Below, one piece after another: positions 35,174 through 44,425 of a DNA stretch of 64,000 bases. Under the pieces are notes generated by a model that was given only the letters and a program-made list of their open reading frames with translations, was not told the DNA's origin and searched no databases. The stretch comes from Anaeromyxobacter sp. (GTDB lineage: Bacteria > Myxococcota > Myxococcia > Myxococcales > Anaeromyxobacteraceae): NCBI GenBank assembly GCA_016718565.1, contig JADKCZ010000003.1:186001-250000 (forward strand), in the 5' to 3' direction. The position numbers and the translations under genes are program-made. The first letter of the stretch is position 1. Each line of letters starts with the position of its first letter.

Positions 35174-36517
35174 GTGGCCAAGCGCATCGTCTTCACGAAG
35201 CGGATCCAGCTCCTCGGGCTCCTCTCGGTCCCCTCGGGCATGCCGCTCGGCTGGGTCTTCACCACCTTCCAGGTCTTCCTGGTCGACCTCGGCTTCACCC
35301 GCAGCCAGATCGGCCTGCTCTCCTCGGTCTCCCTGCCCTGGACGCTCAAGTTCCTCTGGGCGCCGCTGGTGGATCGCTACGCCCTGCCCTGGCCCGGGCG
35401 GCGGCGCAGCTGGGTGATGCTGACGCAGCTCGGGCTGGCGCTCACCTTCGGCGGCCTGGCCGCCTTCGCCTGGCGGGCGCTGGCGGCCCGGGCGGCCGGC
35501 GACCCGCTCGGGTGGGTGCCGCTGGCGGCTGGCCTGCTGGCCCTCGGGGTGGCCTTCCTGGCCGCCACCCAGGACATCGCCTACGACGCCTACGCCGTGG
35601 AGCTCCTGCGCCCCGAGGAGCACGGCGCCGCGCCCGGCGTCCGCTCCATCTACTACCGGCTCGGCATGCTGCTGGCGGGCGCCGTGGCGGTCGGGCTCTC
35701 CGACCTGCTCGGCTGGCCGCTGGTCTTCCTGCTGCTCGGCCTGCTCTTCGCCGCCTGCATCCCGCTGGTGCTGGCCTGCCCCGAGCCCGAGAACCCGGTG
35801 GTGCCGGCCCGCTCCCTGGCCCAGGCGGTGGTCGAGCCCTTCCGCAGCTTCTTCTCGCGCCGCGACGCCCTGGCCATCGCCTTCTTCCTGATCACCTACA
35901 AGCTCGGCGACAACATGGCCGGCACCATGGTGAACCCCTTCCTCAAGGACCTGTGCTTCTCCAACGCCGAGCTGGGCGCCGCGGTGAAGACCATCGGCAT
36001 CGTGGCCTCCATGCTGGGCAGCGCCGCCGCCGCCGCCCTGACGCTCAAGCTCGGGGTGGGGCGGGCGCTCTGGATCTTCGGCGCGGTGCAGGCCCTGGCC
36101 AACCTGCTCTACACCGGCGCCGCCCTCTCCCGCGCCGTCCCGCTGGAGGCCTCGCTGTGCGCCGCCGGCCTGCCGCCGCTCGACACCGCCACCCGCCTGT
36201 GGGCCTACGCCGCCATCGCCGGCGAGCAGGGCGCGCAGGCCATGGCCTCGGTGGCGCAGGGGGCGCTCCTGCTGCGGGTCTGCAGCCGGCAGACGGCCGT
36301 CACCCAGTTCGCCCTGCTCACCAGCCTCTTCGCCCTGGGCCGCTGGGGGGCCGGCCTCCCCTCCGGGTTCCTGGTGGAGGCGCTCGGCTACCCCGTCTTC
36401 TTCGCCGCCTGCGCCACCGTGGTGGCCGTGCCGGGGTTCGTCTTCCTGCAGCGCCTGGCGCCGTTCGGCCAGGCCGACGTGACCAGCGCCCCGCCGCCGC
36501 CGGCCGCCGCCGGCTGA
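35174..36517 (+). CDS. AmpG-like major facilitator superfamily transporter
   Basis: 447 residues with about 12 membrane helices. The AmpG family appears in GMPLGWVFTTFQVFLVDLGFTRSQIGLLSSVSLPWTLKFLWAPLVDRY and AATQDIAYDAYAVELL. AmpG imports muropeptides (GlcNAc-anhydroMurNAc) for cell-wall recycling; related acetyl-CoA or siderophore transporters share the fold. GTG at 35174 gives the family N-terminus; no ribosome-binding site is obvious. It converges with the next gene, two bases apart. Confidence 0.87.
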   Translation: MAKRIVFTKRIQLLGLLSVPSGMPLGWVFTTFQVFLVDLGFTRSQIGLLSSVSLPWTLKFLWAPLVDRYALPWPGRRRSWVMLTQLGLALTFGGLAAFAWRALAARAAGDPLGWVPLAAGLLALGVAFLAATQDIAYDAYAVELLRPEEHGAAPGVRSIYYRLGMLLAGAVAVGLSDLLGWPLVFLLLGLLFAACIPLVLACPEPENPVVPARSLAQAVVEPFRSFFSRRDALAIAFFLITYKLGDNMAGTMVNPFLKDLCFSNAELGAAVKTIGIVASMLGSAAAAALTLKLGVGRALWIFGAVQALANLLYTGAALSRAVPLEASLCAAGLPPLDTATRLWAYAAIAGEQGAQAMASVAQGALLLRVCSRQTAVTQFALLTSLFALGRWGAGLPSGFLVEALGYPVFFAACATVVAVPGFVFLQRLAPFGQADVTSAPPPPAAAG

Positions 36518-36519
36518 GG

Positions 36520-38088
36520 TCAGGGGGGGCGGCCGGGCGCCAGACCCATCACGTCCACCGTCTCGCGCCGCTCCAGCAGCACCACCGGCCAGAGCCCGTA
36601 GGCGCGCAGCCAGCGCTCGGCCTCGCGCTCCGGCGCGGCGCCGCGCGGCCGGCAGAGGCGCAGCCCCTCCCGCGGCCGGCCCCACCAGGCCCCCACCGTC
36701 GGGTTGGCGCGGTGGGTCACGCCGTACACCGCGCGGTCGAGCCCGCGCTCGTGCGCCGTCAGGGCCACGTGCCACACCGCCGGCCAGACGCTCCAGTAGT
36801 CGCCGGCCACCAGGTCGCAGCGGGCCGCCAGCACGTCCTCGGTCCAGCGCCCCGCCACGCCGTCGAGGTCGCGCCGCACCCCGGCCAGCGAGGGCGGGCC
36901 GCCGGCCACCAGGGCGGCCAGCGGCAGGGCCGCCAGCGCCGCCAGGAAGGCCGGCCGCGCCACCCGGGCGGCGCGCGCCAGCGGCTCGGCCAGCAGCGAG
37001 GCGGCCGCCAGGTGCACCAGCACGGCGCTCGGCGCCAGGTAGCGCCAGTGGAAGCGGTTCTCGGCCACCCAGCGGAGCGCCCCGGCGAAGGCGGCGTAGA
37101 GCAGGGCCGCCCCCACCAGCGCCGCCGCCCGCAGCAGCGCCCCGCGCCGCGCCGGGCGCAGGCCTGGCAGCGAGAGCAGCGACACGCCCACCACCGCCAG
37201 CGCCCCCGCGGCGGCGAGCCAGGGCCCCTGGTCCGCCAGGGCCGCCGCGGCGGTGGCCCGCCAGGCGGCCGGCCACTGGCCTGGCGGCAGGAAGCCGACC
37301 GGGAGCCGCAGCGGGTTGCCGGTGAGCCAGGGGTAGGCCCAGACCGACACCTGGCCCAGCGCCAGGCCGGCCGCCAGGAGCGCCGCGTCCACCCGCACCC
37401 GGCCGACCACCAGGCGGTGGTCCTCGCCCTCCAGCAGGTCCTCGGTGGCCCGGGCCAGGGCCAGCGCCCCCAGCAGCACGCCGGTGGCGGCGTTGACCCA
37501 GTGCGCCAGCAGCACCAGCGCCAGGCCGGCGGCCAGGCGCACCGGGTGACGGCGCCAGGTGGCCTCGCCGCCCTCCCCGCGCCAGGGGCGCGGCTCGGCC
37601 AGCGCCAGGCCGGCCAGGGCCAGCGCCAGCGAGAGGCCGTAGGGCTGGTCCCCCAGGAACTCGAAGGACCAGGCGGCCGGGGCCAGGAGGAGCAGCAGGG
37701 CGGCCGCCAGCGCGCCGGCCAGCGGCCAGTCGCGCCCCGGCAGGACGTGGCGGGCCAGCAGCACCACCGCGCCCAGGCCGGAGAGGATCAGCAGGCCGCG
37801 CTGCAGGAGCAGGTTGGCCAGCGGGTGGCGCAGCGGCAGCGCCAGCGCCGGGACCAGCATCCCGTAGCGCTCCTGGTCCCAGTAGAACGGGGTCCAGGCC
37901 TGCAGCGAGACCAGCACCGGCACCAGCGAGTCGCCGTGCTCCAGCCGGTGGATGGCCCCGAGATCGAGCAGGGCCGCGGCGGCCAGCAGCGCCGCCAGCA
38001 GGGCCAGGGTGCGCCGCAGGCCCGGCCCGACCAGGGGCCCAGCCGCCGCGCCGGGGTGGGCGGGCGGGCCGGCGGCGCCCTCGCTCAC
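36520..38088 (-). CDS. Polytopic membrane protein of unknown function
   Basis: 522 residues with about 10-12 membrane helices rich in Leu and Ala. An early loop contains EHGDSLVPVLVSLQAWTPFYWDQERYGML, which resembles loops of GT-C sugar transferases with acidic residues, and a soluble C-terminal 110 residues follow (GDYWSVWPAVWHVALT...). I cannot assign a function; a GT-C type transferase is a guess. The start is GTG at 38088. It is 34 bp after nuoI of the leftward complex I cluster and could be its last gene by read-through. Confidence 0.75.
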   Translation of the reverse strand: MSEGAAGPPAHPGAAAGPLVGPGLRRTLALLAALLAAAALLDLGAIHRLEHGDSLVPVLVSLQAWTPFYWDQERYGMLVPALALPLRHPLANLLLQRGLLILSGLGAVVLLARHVLPGRDWPLAGALAAALLLLLAPAAWSFEFLGDQPYGLSLALALAGLALAEPRPWRGEGGEATWRRHPVRLAAGLALVLLAHWVNAATGVLLGALALARATEDLLEGEDHRLVVGRVRVDAALLAAGLALGQVSVWAYPWLTGNPLRLPVGFLPPGQWPAAWRATAAAALADQGPWLAAAGALAVVGVSLLSLPGLRPARRGALLRAAALVGAALLYAAFAGALRWVAENRFHWRYLAPSAVLVHLAAASLLAEPLARAARVARPAFLAALAALPLAALVAGGPPSLAGVRRDLDGVAGRWTEDVLAARCDLVAGDYWSVWPAVWHVALTAHERGLDRAVYGVTHRANPTVGAWWGRPREGLRLCRPRGAAPEREAERWLRAYGLWPVVLLERRETVDVMGLAPGRPP

Positions 38089-38122
38089 CGGGCGCCCCCG
38101 CGGCCGGCGGCCGGCCGCGCCG

Positions 38123-38839
38123 TTAGCGGCCGCCCCGCTCGGAGCGGGCGCGGGCCTCGGCGGCCAGCGCCTTCACCGAGAAGCCAGGCGTCTGGGCGTA
38201 CTCGTCGGTGGCGTCCGCCGGGTACGGCGTGGCGGCCGCCTTCATGGCCGCCAGCTTGTCGGCCGGGATGGAGGGCGCGGCGCGCTTCAGCCAGGGGTCG
38301 CCGGCGTAGTCCACCGACGGCCCGCGCAGCAGCGCCTGCTCGTGCAGCTGCTGCACGTCGCGCTCGTAGCTGGGCGGGGCGTGCTCGCCGGTGTCCATGC
38401 GGATGGCGTCCTTGGGGCAGGCCTCCACGCAGAACCCGCACACCACGCAGCGCAGCTCGTCGATGACGAACTTGACCGGGTACTTCTCCACCGGGTCGCC
38501 GGGGTACTCGCCGGCCTCGATGTAGATGCACTGGGCCGGGCAGGCGGTGGCGCACATGTAGCAGGCCACGCAGCGCGGCAGGCCGTCGCCGCGCGGCACC
38601 AGCCGGTGCAGGCCGCGGTAGCCGGGCGGGTACGGCGCCTTCTCCTCCGGGTAGAAGATGGTGACGTTGTCCGACTTCCCCAGGCCGCGCGGCCGGTCGA
38701 GGATGTCCGGGTTGGCGTCGCGGGTGAAGAAGAGGTTGCGCAGGAAGTGGGCCGTCACCGCGCCGATGCCCCGGATGATCTCCGGGAAGTACATCTGCTC
38801 GCGCAGGTCGGCCGGGCGGTTGTCGAGCTGGTAGGGCAT
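38123..38839 (-). CDS. nuoI: NADH-quinone oxidoreductase subunit I (leftward cluster)
   Basis: 238 residues. Two 4Fe-4S motifs, CVACYMCATACPAQC and CVVCGFCVEACPKDA, carry electrons through the hydrophilic arm (clusters N6a and N6b). Compared with the usual 160-180 residues it has a long C-terminal extension of helical, charged character (from about residue 160). The start ATG follows the nuoH stop by one base. It differs clearly from the rightward nuoI, so the two are old paralogues. Confidence 0.95.
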   Translation of the reverse strand: MPYQLDNRPADLREQMYFPEIIRGIGAVTAHFLRNLFFTRDANPDILDRPRGLGKSDNVTIFYPEEKAPYPPGYRGLHRLVPRGDGLPRCVACYMCATACPAQCIYIEAGEYPGDPVEKYPVKFVIDELRCVVCGFCVEACPKDAIRMDTGEHAPPSYERDVQQLHEQALLRGPSVDYAGDPWLKRAAPSIPADKLAAMKAAATPYPADATDEYAQTPGFSVKALAAEARARSERGGR

Positions 38840-38840
38840 G

Positions 38841-40202
38841 TCAGTGACCCCCGCCGTGGGCGTGGGCGGCGGCGGGGGCCGCCCCCTTGCCTGTGGCGCC
38901 GACCAGCACCGCCACCACCACCATGGTGAGGAGGCCCAGGCCGGCGAGGAGCTGCAGCGACGGGTCGATGAGGATGGCGGCGCCGGTCACGAAGACGTTC
39001 ACCAGGGCGGCCGGCAGCAGGATCTTCCAGCACAGCTGCTGGATCTGGTCGTAGCGGAAGCGGGGCAGCAGCCAGCGGATGGTCAGCTGCAGCCACATCA
39101 GCACGATCATCTTGGCCAGGAAGATGCCGCCCCCCACCGAGGCGAAGGCCAGCGGGTGCAGGTGGGCGCGCAGCCACTCGGTGGCGCCTGCGATGGGCAG
39201 CGGGTGCCAGCCGCCCAGGAAGACCGCGGTGATGACCCCGGCGAAGATGGCGATCTCCAGGAACTCGGCCAGGAAGAACATGCCGAACTTCATGCCGGAG
39301 TACTCGAGGAAGTAGCCGACGATCTCGCTCTCGCCCTCGGGCAGGTCGAAGGGCGCGCGCTTGGTCTCGGCGAAGCCGGAGGTGAAGAAGATGAGGAAGC
39401 CGACCGGCTGGAGCAGGAGGCCCCAGGCCGGCGCGATGCCCAGGACGCCCTGCCCCTGGGCCACCACGATCTCGTCGAGCTGGAGGGACTTGTAGGCCAT
39501 CATGGCGCCCACCAGGGAGAGCCCCAGCGAGACCTCGTAGCTGATCATCTGCGAGGAGGCGCGCACGCCGCCCAGCAGGGCCAGCTTGTTGTTGGAGGCC
39601 CAGCCGGCCAGCGAGGTGCCGTAGACCGACAGCGAGGAGATGGCGAAGAGGAAGAGCAGGCCGGCGTCCATCTTGGCCACCTGCAGGGCGATGGTCTGCC
39701 CCGCCCCGGCGGCCCCGGAGAAGATGGAGCCGAGGTCGATGGCGGGCCCGACCGGCACGATGGCGAAGAGGCAGAAGACCGGGGCGAAGGCCATCACGGG
39801 CGCCAGCTCGTAGAGCATGCGGGTGGCGGCCTGCGGCTCCATCTTCTCCTTGGTGAGCATCTTGAGCGCGTCGGCCGCCAGGTACGGGATGCCGCCGAGC
39901 GGGTTCCCGAAGACCTTGATCCGGTTGGCGCCGACGCGGTTCTGCAGGAGCGCCGACCACTTGCGCTCCGCCACCGTCAGCAGCGAGCCGGAGATCATGA
40001 GCACGACCATCATGAGCGTCAGCACGTTGGCCAGGCTGGCGCCGTAGTGCACCAGCGCCGGGTCCACCCGGCCGGGCTCGCCGAACCAGACGTTGAAGCC
40101 CCAGCCCAGGCCGGCGGCCGCCAGGTAGAAGAGGCCGCTCAGCGCCATCAGGGCGCCGACCAGGATCACCAACGCCAACGACATCCCGAAGAAGCGCTTC
40201 AC
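38841..40202 (-). CDS. nuoH: NADH-quinone oxidoreductase subunit H (leftward cluster)
   Basis: 453 residues, longer than the 325 of E. coli because of N- and C-terminal extensions (C-terminus AAPAAAHAHGGGH is His-rich). It is the membrane subunit that forms the quinone-site floor. Family blocks are GPKRVGANRIKVFG-like LLQNRVGANRIKVFGN, AGWASNNKLALLGGVRASSQMISYE and the quinone-loop RAPFDLPEGESEIVGYFLEYSGMKF. The start is GTG at 40202. Confidence 0.95.
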   Translation of the reverse strand: MKRFFGMSLALVILVGALMALSGLFYLAAAGLGWGFNVWFGEPGRVDPALVHYGASLANVLTLMMVVLMISGSLLTVAERKWSALLQNRVGANRIKVFGNPLGGIPYLAADALKMLTKEKMEPQAATRMLYELAPVMAFAPVFCLFAIVPVGPAIDLGSIFSGAAGAGQTIALQVAKMDAGLLFLFAISSLSVYGTSLAGWASNNKLALLGGVRASSQMISYEVSLGLSLVGAMMAYKSLQLDEIVVAQGQGVLGIAPAWGLLLQPVGFLIFFTSGFAETKRAPFDLPEGESEIVGYFLEYSGMKFGMFFLAEFLEIAIFAGVITAVFLGGWHPLPIAGATEWLRAHLHPLAFASVGGGIFLAKMIVLMWLQLTIRWLLPRFRYDQIQQLCWKILLPAALVNVFVTGAAILIDPSLQLLAGLGLLTMVVVAVLVGATGKGAAPAAAHAHGGGH

Positions 40203-40215
40203 GCGTCCCTCCCCT

Positions 40216-41994
40216 TCACCAGCTGGTCGGGGCGACGCCGCGCTTGGCGGGTTCGCTCCCCTCGGGTGGCAGCCGCTCCTTCTGTCCCGCGAGCCGGCCG
40301 TCCACGGTGCCCGCGGCCAGCGGCAGGTGCCCCTTGCGGCGCCCCACCGACGGCAGCGAGTCCCACTTGAAGTCCCACAGGGCCACCCCGGCCAGGCGTG
40401 GCGAGAGCGCCAGCCAGGTCTCCCGGGCGGTGCCCCACGGCACCTTGAGGCCCAGGGCCCGGCCCAGGGCGCCGGCCAGGGCCAGGTGCGGGCGGGCCTC
40501 GCCGCGCGGGTGCCAGGCGGCCTCGAAGCGCTGCGCCCGGCCCTCGAAGTTGACGAAGGTGCCGTCGCCCTCGGCGTGCGGCGAGGCCGGCAGCAGCGCG
40601 GTGGCCGCGGCGGCCAGCGGCCCCTCGTTGACCGCCTGCACCACCAGCACCGGCAGCGCGGCCAGGGCCTCGGCCCCGGCGGCGTCCGGCACCTCGGCCC
40701 CCACCACCCAGAGCGCGCCCACCCGACCGGCGCGCGCCGCCGCCACCAGGTCGGCGAAGGGGCGCACCGCCAGGCCGTAGGCCTGCGCGGCCAGCTCCAG
40801 CCCCTTGCGGTTGGGGTTCTCGTCGGCCTTCTTGAGGAAGTCGTCCTGCCACCCGTCCGGCCGCCCGCCCACGAAGACCTCGGCGGCGCCGAGCCCCTCC
40901 TTGGCCACGTGGCAGGCCGCCAGCAGGTCCTCCAGCGAGGCCACCGGCGAGAGCAGCACCGCCACCCCGCCGGCGCGCCTGGCCTCGGCCAGCGCCAGCC
41001 CGGCCGCCTTGAGCGCCTCGTCGCGCGTGGCCCGCGCCGCCGCGGCGCCGCGGCCCAGCCGGGCCGCCAGCACCCGCCCGGCGTTGAGCGCCTTGTAGGT
41101 GGTGCGGCCCTGGTCGCACATCCACTCCTGGTTGACGTCCGCGTTCTCGCGCGGGCGCAGCCGGTAGGCGGTGGTGTCCAGGTAGTCGAGCGCCACGTTG
41201 CAGCCGCGGGCGCACCCGGTGCAGAGCGAGCGGGCCGAGCTCATGAACCAGACGCGGCCGCGGAAGCGGAAGTCGGTGGCGGTGAGCGCGCCCACCGGGC
41301 AGAGGTCCACCACGTTGCCGGCGTACCGGTCGTCGAGCGGCTGCCCCGGGAAGGTGGTGATGACGCTGCGGGTGCCGCGGTTGGCCACGCCCAGCTGCGG
41401 GTTCTTGGCCACCTCGCGCATGAAGCGGACGCAGCGGGTGCAGAGGATGCAGCGCTCCTGGTCGAGCGTGACGGTGGGCCCGAGCTCGATGCGCTTCCCC
41501 TTGGTGTTCTTGGGGATGTCGAGGCGCGACGGCTGGGCGTCGAACTGCATGTAGTAGTCCTGCAGCTTGCACTCGCCGGCCTGGTCGCAGATGGAGCAGT
41601 CGACCGGGTGGTTGAGCAGCAGGAGCTCCAGGTTGGCGCGCTGCTGATCCTTGACCCTGGGGGTGTCGGTCTTGACGACCACGCCCTCGGTGAGCGGCAC
41701 CTGGCAGGACGGCACCAGCTTGCCGCCCGGCGCGTTGGACATCTCCACCAGGCACTGGCGGCAGTTGGCCGCCACCGAGAGGCGCTTGTGCCAGCAGTAG
41801 TAGGGGATGTCGATGCCCATCCCCTGGGCGGCCTCGATGACGGTGGTGCCGGGCTTGACCACCACCTCGCGGCCGTCCACCACCGCCGTCACCAGGCCCG
41901 GGTTCTTGGGCGGCGGCGGCGCGGGCGGACCCGGCGGCGGGGGCGGCTTGGGGGCCGCGGCGGCGGGGGCTTCGGGCTTCTTGTCCTCGGCCAT
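40216..41994 (-). CDS. nuoG: NADH-quinone oxidoreductase subunit G
   Basis: 592 residues, much shorter than E. coli NuoG (about 900). It has a Pro-rich N-terminal leader, then the 2Fe-2S ligands Cys67, Cys78, Cys81, Cys97; His129 with Cys133, Cys136, Cys142 (N5); Cys182, Cys185, Cys188, Cys232 (N4); and Cys258, Cys261, Cys265, Cys293, matching cluster N7. So the iron-sulphur part is complete, and the shortening affects the molybdopterin-oxidoreductase-like C-terminal part. It is the only nuoG in the window; nuoE and nuoF are absent. Confidence 0.94.
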   Translation of the reverse strand: MAEDKKPEAPAAAAPKPPPPPGPPAPPPPKNPGLVTAVVDGREVVVKPGTTVIEAAQGMGIDIPYYCWHKRLSVAANCRQCLVEMSNAPGGKLVPSCQVPLTEGVVVKTDTPRVKDQQRANLELLLLNHPVDCSICDQAGECKLQDYYMQFDAQPSRLDIPKNTKGKRIELGPTVTLDQERCILCTRCVRFMREVAKNPQLGVANRGTRSVITTFPGQPLDDRYAGNVVDLCPVGALTATDFRFRGRVWFMSSARSLCTGCARGCNVALDYLDTTAYRLRPRENADVNQEWMCDQGRTTYKALNAGRVLAARLGRGAAAARATRDEALKAAGLALAEARRAGGVAVLLSPVASLEDLLAACHVAKEGLGAAEVFVGGRPDGWQDDFLKKADENPNRKGLELAAQAYGLAVRPFADLVAAARAGRVGALWVVGAEVPDAAGAEALAALPVLVVQAVNEGPLAAAATALLPASPHAEGDGTFVNFEGRAQRFEAAWHPRGEARPHLALAGALGRALGLKVPWGTARETWLALSPRLAGVALWDFKWDSLPSVGRRKGHLPLAAGTVDGRLAGQKERLPPEGSEPAKRGVAPTSW

Positions 41995-42021
41995 CGTGTT
42001 CCTCTCCGAGTAGGCGGGCCG

Positions 42022-43269
42022 CTACTGCTCGACCTCGCCGCCGATCATGTTGATGGAGTCGAAGGTGGGGACGAGGTCGGCCAGCAGCGCGCCTCGCAGC
42101 ATCCAGGGCAGGGAGGCCAGCATGGGCCAGCCCGGGGCGCGCAGCCCCAGCTTGTAGGGCCGGCCGCCGCCGTCGGAGACCAGGTAGAAGCCCAGCTCGC
42201 CGTTGGCGGCCTCGGTGTAGCCGTAGGCCTCCCCGGCCGGCACCTGGATCCCCTCCATGATGAGCTTGAAGTGGGCCATGACGCCCTCGATGGAGGAGTA
42301 CACCAGCGGCTTGGGCGGCAGCGCGTAGCGGAAGTCCTTGACCACGATCTCGCCCGGGGTGAGCTGGGCGAAGCACTGGCGGATCATCGAGTCCGACTGC
42401 TTCATCTCCTCGATGCGCATCAGGTAGCGGTCGAAGTTGTCGCCCTTCGAGCCCACCGGGATGTCGAAGTCGAGCCGGTCGTAGGTCAGGTAGGGGGCCG
42501 CCTTGCGGATGTCGTAGGGCTCGCCGGAGGCGCGCAGGCACGGCCCGGTGTAGCCCAGCTCGATGGCGTCCTGGCGCGACACCACCGCCACGTCCTTGGT
42601 GCGGTCCACGAAGATGCGGTTGCGGGTCAGCAGGCCGTCCAGCTCGTCGCGCAGCAGCACCACCCGGTCCAGGGTGCGGGTGGTCTTCTCGACCCAGCCG
42701 TCCGGCAGGTCGCGGGAGACGCCGCCGACGCGGGCGTAGTTGGAGGTGAGGCGGGCCCCGCACAGCTCGGTGAGCCGGTCCCACAGCAGGTCGCGCCCCT
42801 CGATGGCGTAGAGGAACGCCGTCATGGCGCCCAGCTCCATGCCCATGGCGCCGACCAGGGTGAGGTGGTCGCAGATGCGGTGGATCTCGCTGGTGATGAC
42901 GCGCAGGTACTGGGCGCGCTCAGGCACCTCCAGCTTGCAGAGCTTCTCCACCGCCAGGGCGAACCCGACGTTGTTCATGATCGAGCTGACGTAGTTCAGC
43001 CGGTCGGTGTACGGGAAGCACTGGGTCCAGGTGACGTTCTCGCAGCTCTTCTCGAAGCCGCGGTGCAGGAAGCCGATGTCCAGCTTGCAGCTGGCCAGCT
43101 TCTCGCCCTCCAGCTCCACCACGGCGCGGGTGGTCCCGTGCATGGCCGGGTGCGACGGGCCCAGGTTCACCAGCATCCGCTTGGTGGGCATGGGCGCGTC
43201 GAGCGCGCTCGGCGGCGCCTTGGCTGGCGCCGCCGCCGGCTTCACGGTCCCGCTCGACTCGGTGGACAT
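42022..43269 (-). CDS. nuoD: NADH-quinone oxidoreductase subunit D (leftward cluster)
   Basis: 415 residues. The 49 kDa-type quinone-site subunit: NLGPSHPAMHGTTRAVVELEGE carries the quinone-binding His, and KLDIGFLHRGFEKSCENVTW, RVGGVSRDLPDG and the C-terminal DLVPTFDSINMIGGEVEQ close the family pattern. The ATG lies 49 bp after nuoC. Confidence 0.95.
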   Translation of the reverse strand: MSTESSGTVKPAAAPAKAPPSALDAPMPTKRMLVNLGPSHPAMHGTTRAVVELEGEKLASCKLDIGFLHRGFEKSCENVTWTQCFPYTDRLNYVSSIMNNVGFALAVEKLCKLEVPERAQYLRVITSEIHRICDHLTLVGAMGMELGAMTAFLYAIEGRDLLWDRLTELCGARLTSNYARVGGVSRDLPDGWVEKTTRTLDRVVLLRDELDGLLTRNRIFVDRTKDVAVVSRQDAIELGYTGPCLRASGEPYDIRKAAPYLTYDRLDFDIPVGSKGDNFDRYLMRIEEMKQSDSMIRQCFAQLTPGEIVVKDFRYALPPKPLVYSSIEGVMAHFKLIMEGIQVPAGEAYGYTEAANGELGFYLVSDGGGRPYKLGLRAPGWPMLASLPWMLRGALLADLVPTFDSINMIGGEVEQ

Positions 43270-43318
43270 GGAACCTCGCTCGACGCCGACCAGGCGGCGC
43301 CGTCAGGAGTGGTGGTGG

Positions 43319-43843
43319 CTAGTCCCGGCCCGCCGGGCCCGGCCCGCGGAAGTGGTCGGGGACGTCGCGCTCCTCGGTGAGCGGCTGGCGGCCGCGCAGC
43401 GGGTAGTCCTTGCGGAGCGGGTGGCCGACGAACTCGTCGTACATGAAGAGGCGGCGCAGGTCGGGGTGCCCGGTGAAGCGGATGCCGTACATGTCGAAGC
43501 AGTAGCGCTCGAACCAGTCGGCGCCGCGCCACAGGCCGGTCACGCTGGGCACCACGGCGTCGTCCTCGGGGACCTTGACCCGCAGCCGCACCCGGTGGTT
43601 CAGCGTGGTGGAGTAGAGGTTGTAGACCACCTCGAAGCGCGGCTCCTGGCCGAGGTAGTCCACCGCGGTGACGTAGGGGGCCATGTCGAAGGCCAGGCGC
43701 GGGTCGGTCTTGAGCCAGCGGCAGACCTCCACGATCTGGTCCTTGCGGACGAAGACCACGTCGTCGCCGCCCGGGCCCGTGTAGGCGTCCGTGACGATCC
43801 TGGGGAAGCGCTCGAGGAGCGCGTCGATCACGACCTTGGCCAT
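43319..43843 (-). CDS. nuoC: NADH-quinone oxidoreductase subunit C (leftward cluster)
   Basis: 174 residues, the 30 kDa-type subunit. The signature DWFERYCFDMYGIRFTGHPD followed by FVGHPLRKDYPLRG identifies it. It is separate from nuoD here, unlike the E. coli fused CD. It starts 13 bp after nuoB. Confidence 0.94.
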   Translation of the reverse strand: MAKVVIDALLERFPRIVTDAYTGPGGDDVVFVRKDQIVEVCRWLKTDPRLAFDMAPYVTAVDYLGQEPRFEVVYNLYSTTLNHRVRLRVKVPEDDAVVPSVTGLWRGADWFERYCFDMYGIRFTGHPDLRRLFMYDEFVGHPLRKDYPLRGRQPLTEERDVPDHFRGPGPAGRD

Positions 43844-43856
43844 GCGGCTCCCTCGT

Positions 43857-44411
43857 CTAGCGCCGGCGGGATCCCTGCCCGACCACCGGCAGCGGCCTGC
43901 GCTCCGTGAGCTGGTGCGACTGCCCCTGGATCTTGTCCTGCAGCATCATGATGCCGTCGAGCACCTGCTCCGGTCGCGGCGGGCAGCCCGGGATGTAGAC
44001 GTCCACCGGGATGATGCGGTCGATGCCCTGCAGCGTGGCGTAGTTGTCGTAGAACCCGCCGGTGGAGGCGCACACGCCGAAGGCCACCACCCACTTCGGC
44101 TCGGCGATCGACTCGTAGACGCGCTTCAGGATGGGCGCCTGCCGGCAGTTCACCGTGCCGGTGACCATGAGCAGGTCGGCCTGGCGCGGCGAGAAGCGCG
44201 GCAGCGCGGCGCCGAAGCGGTCGAGGTCGTAGCGCGAGGCGCCGACCGTCATGTACTCCATGCCGCAGCAGGCGGTGACGAACGGGTACTGGAAGAGCGA
44301 GTACTTGCGCGCCCAGCCCAGGCCCTTCGAGACCATCTGCTGGAGCACGCCGACGGCCTCGTCCCGGCGCGTGGGGATGACGGTGGGGAGGCTGTCGAGC
44401 TCGGTGGACAT
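43857..44411 (-). CDS. nuoB: NADH-quinone oxidoreductase subunit B (leftward cluster)
   Basis: 184 residues. It holds cluster N2, the last iron-sulphur centre before quinone: the tandem Cys48-Cys49 (FVTACCGMEYM), Cys114 (GVCASTGG) and Cys143 (YIPGCPPRPE). ATG at 44411 has GAGG upstream and gives the usual length. It is 14 bp after nuoA. Confidence 0.96.
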   Translation of the reverse strand: MSTELDSLPTVIPTRRDEAVGVLQQMVSKGLGWARKYSLFQYPFVTACCGMEYMTVGASRYDLDRFGAALPRFSPRQADLLMVTGTVNCRQAPILKRVYESIAEPKWVVAFGVCASTGGFYDNYATLQGIDRIIPVDVYIPGCPPRPEQVLDGIMMLQDKIQGQSHQLTERRPLPVVGQGSRRR

Positions 44412-44425
44412 GGGGAGCCTCGGGG

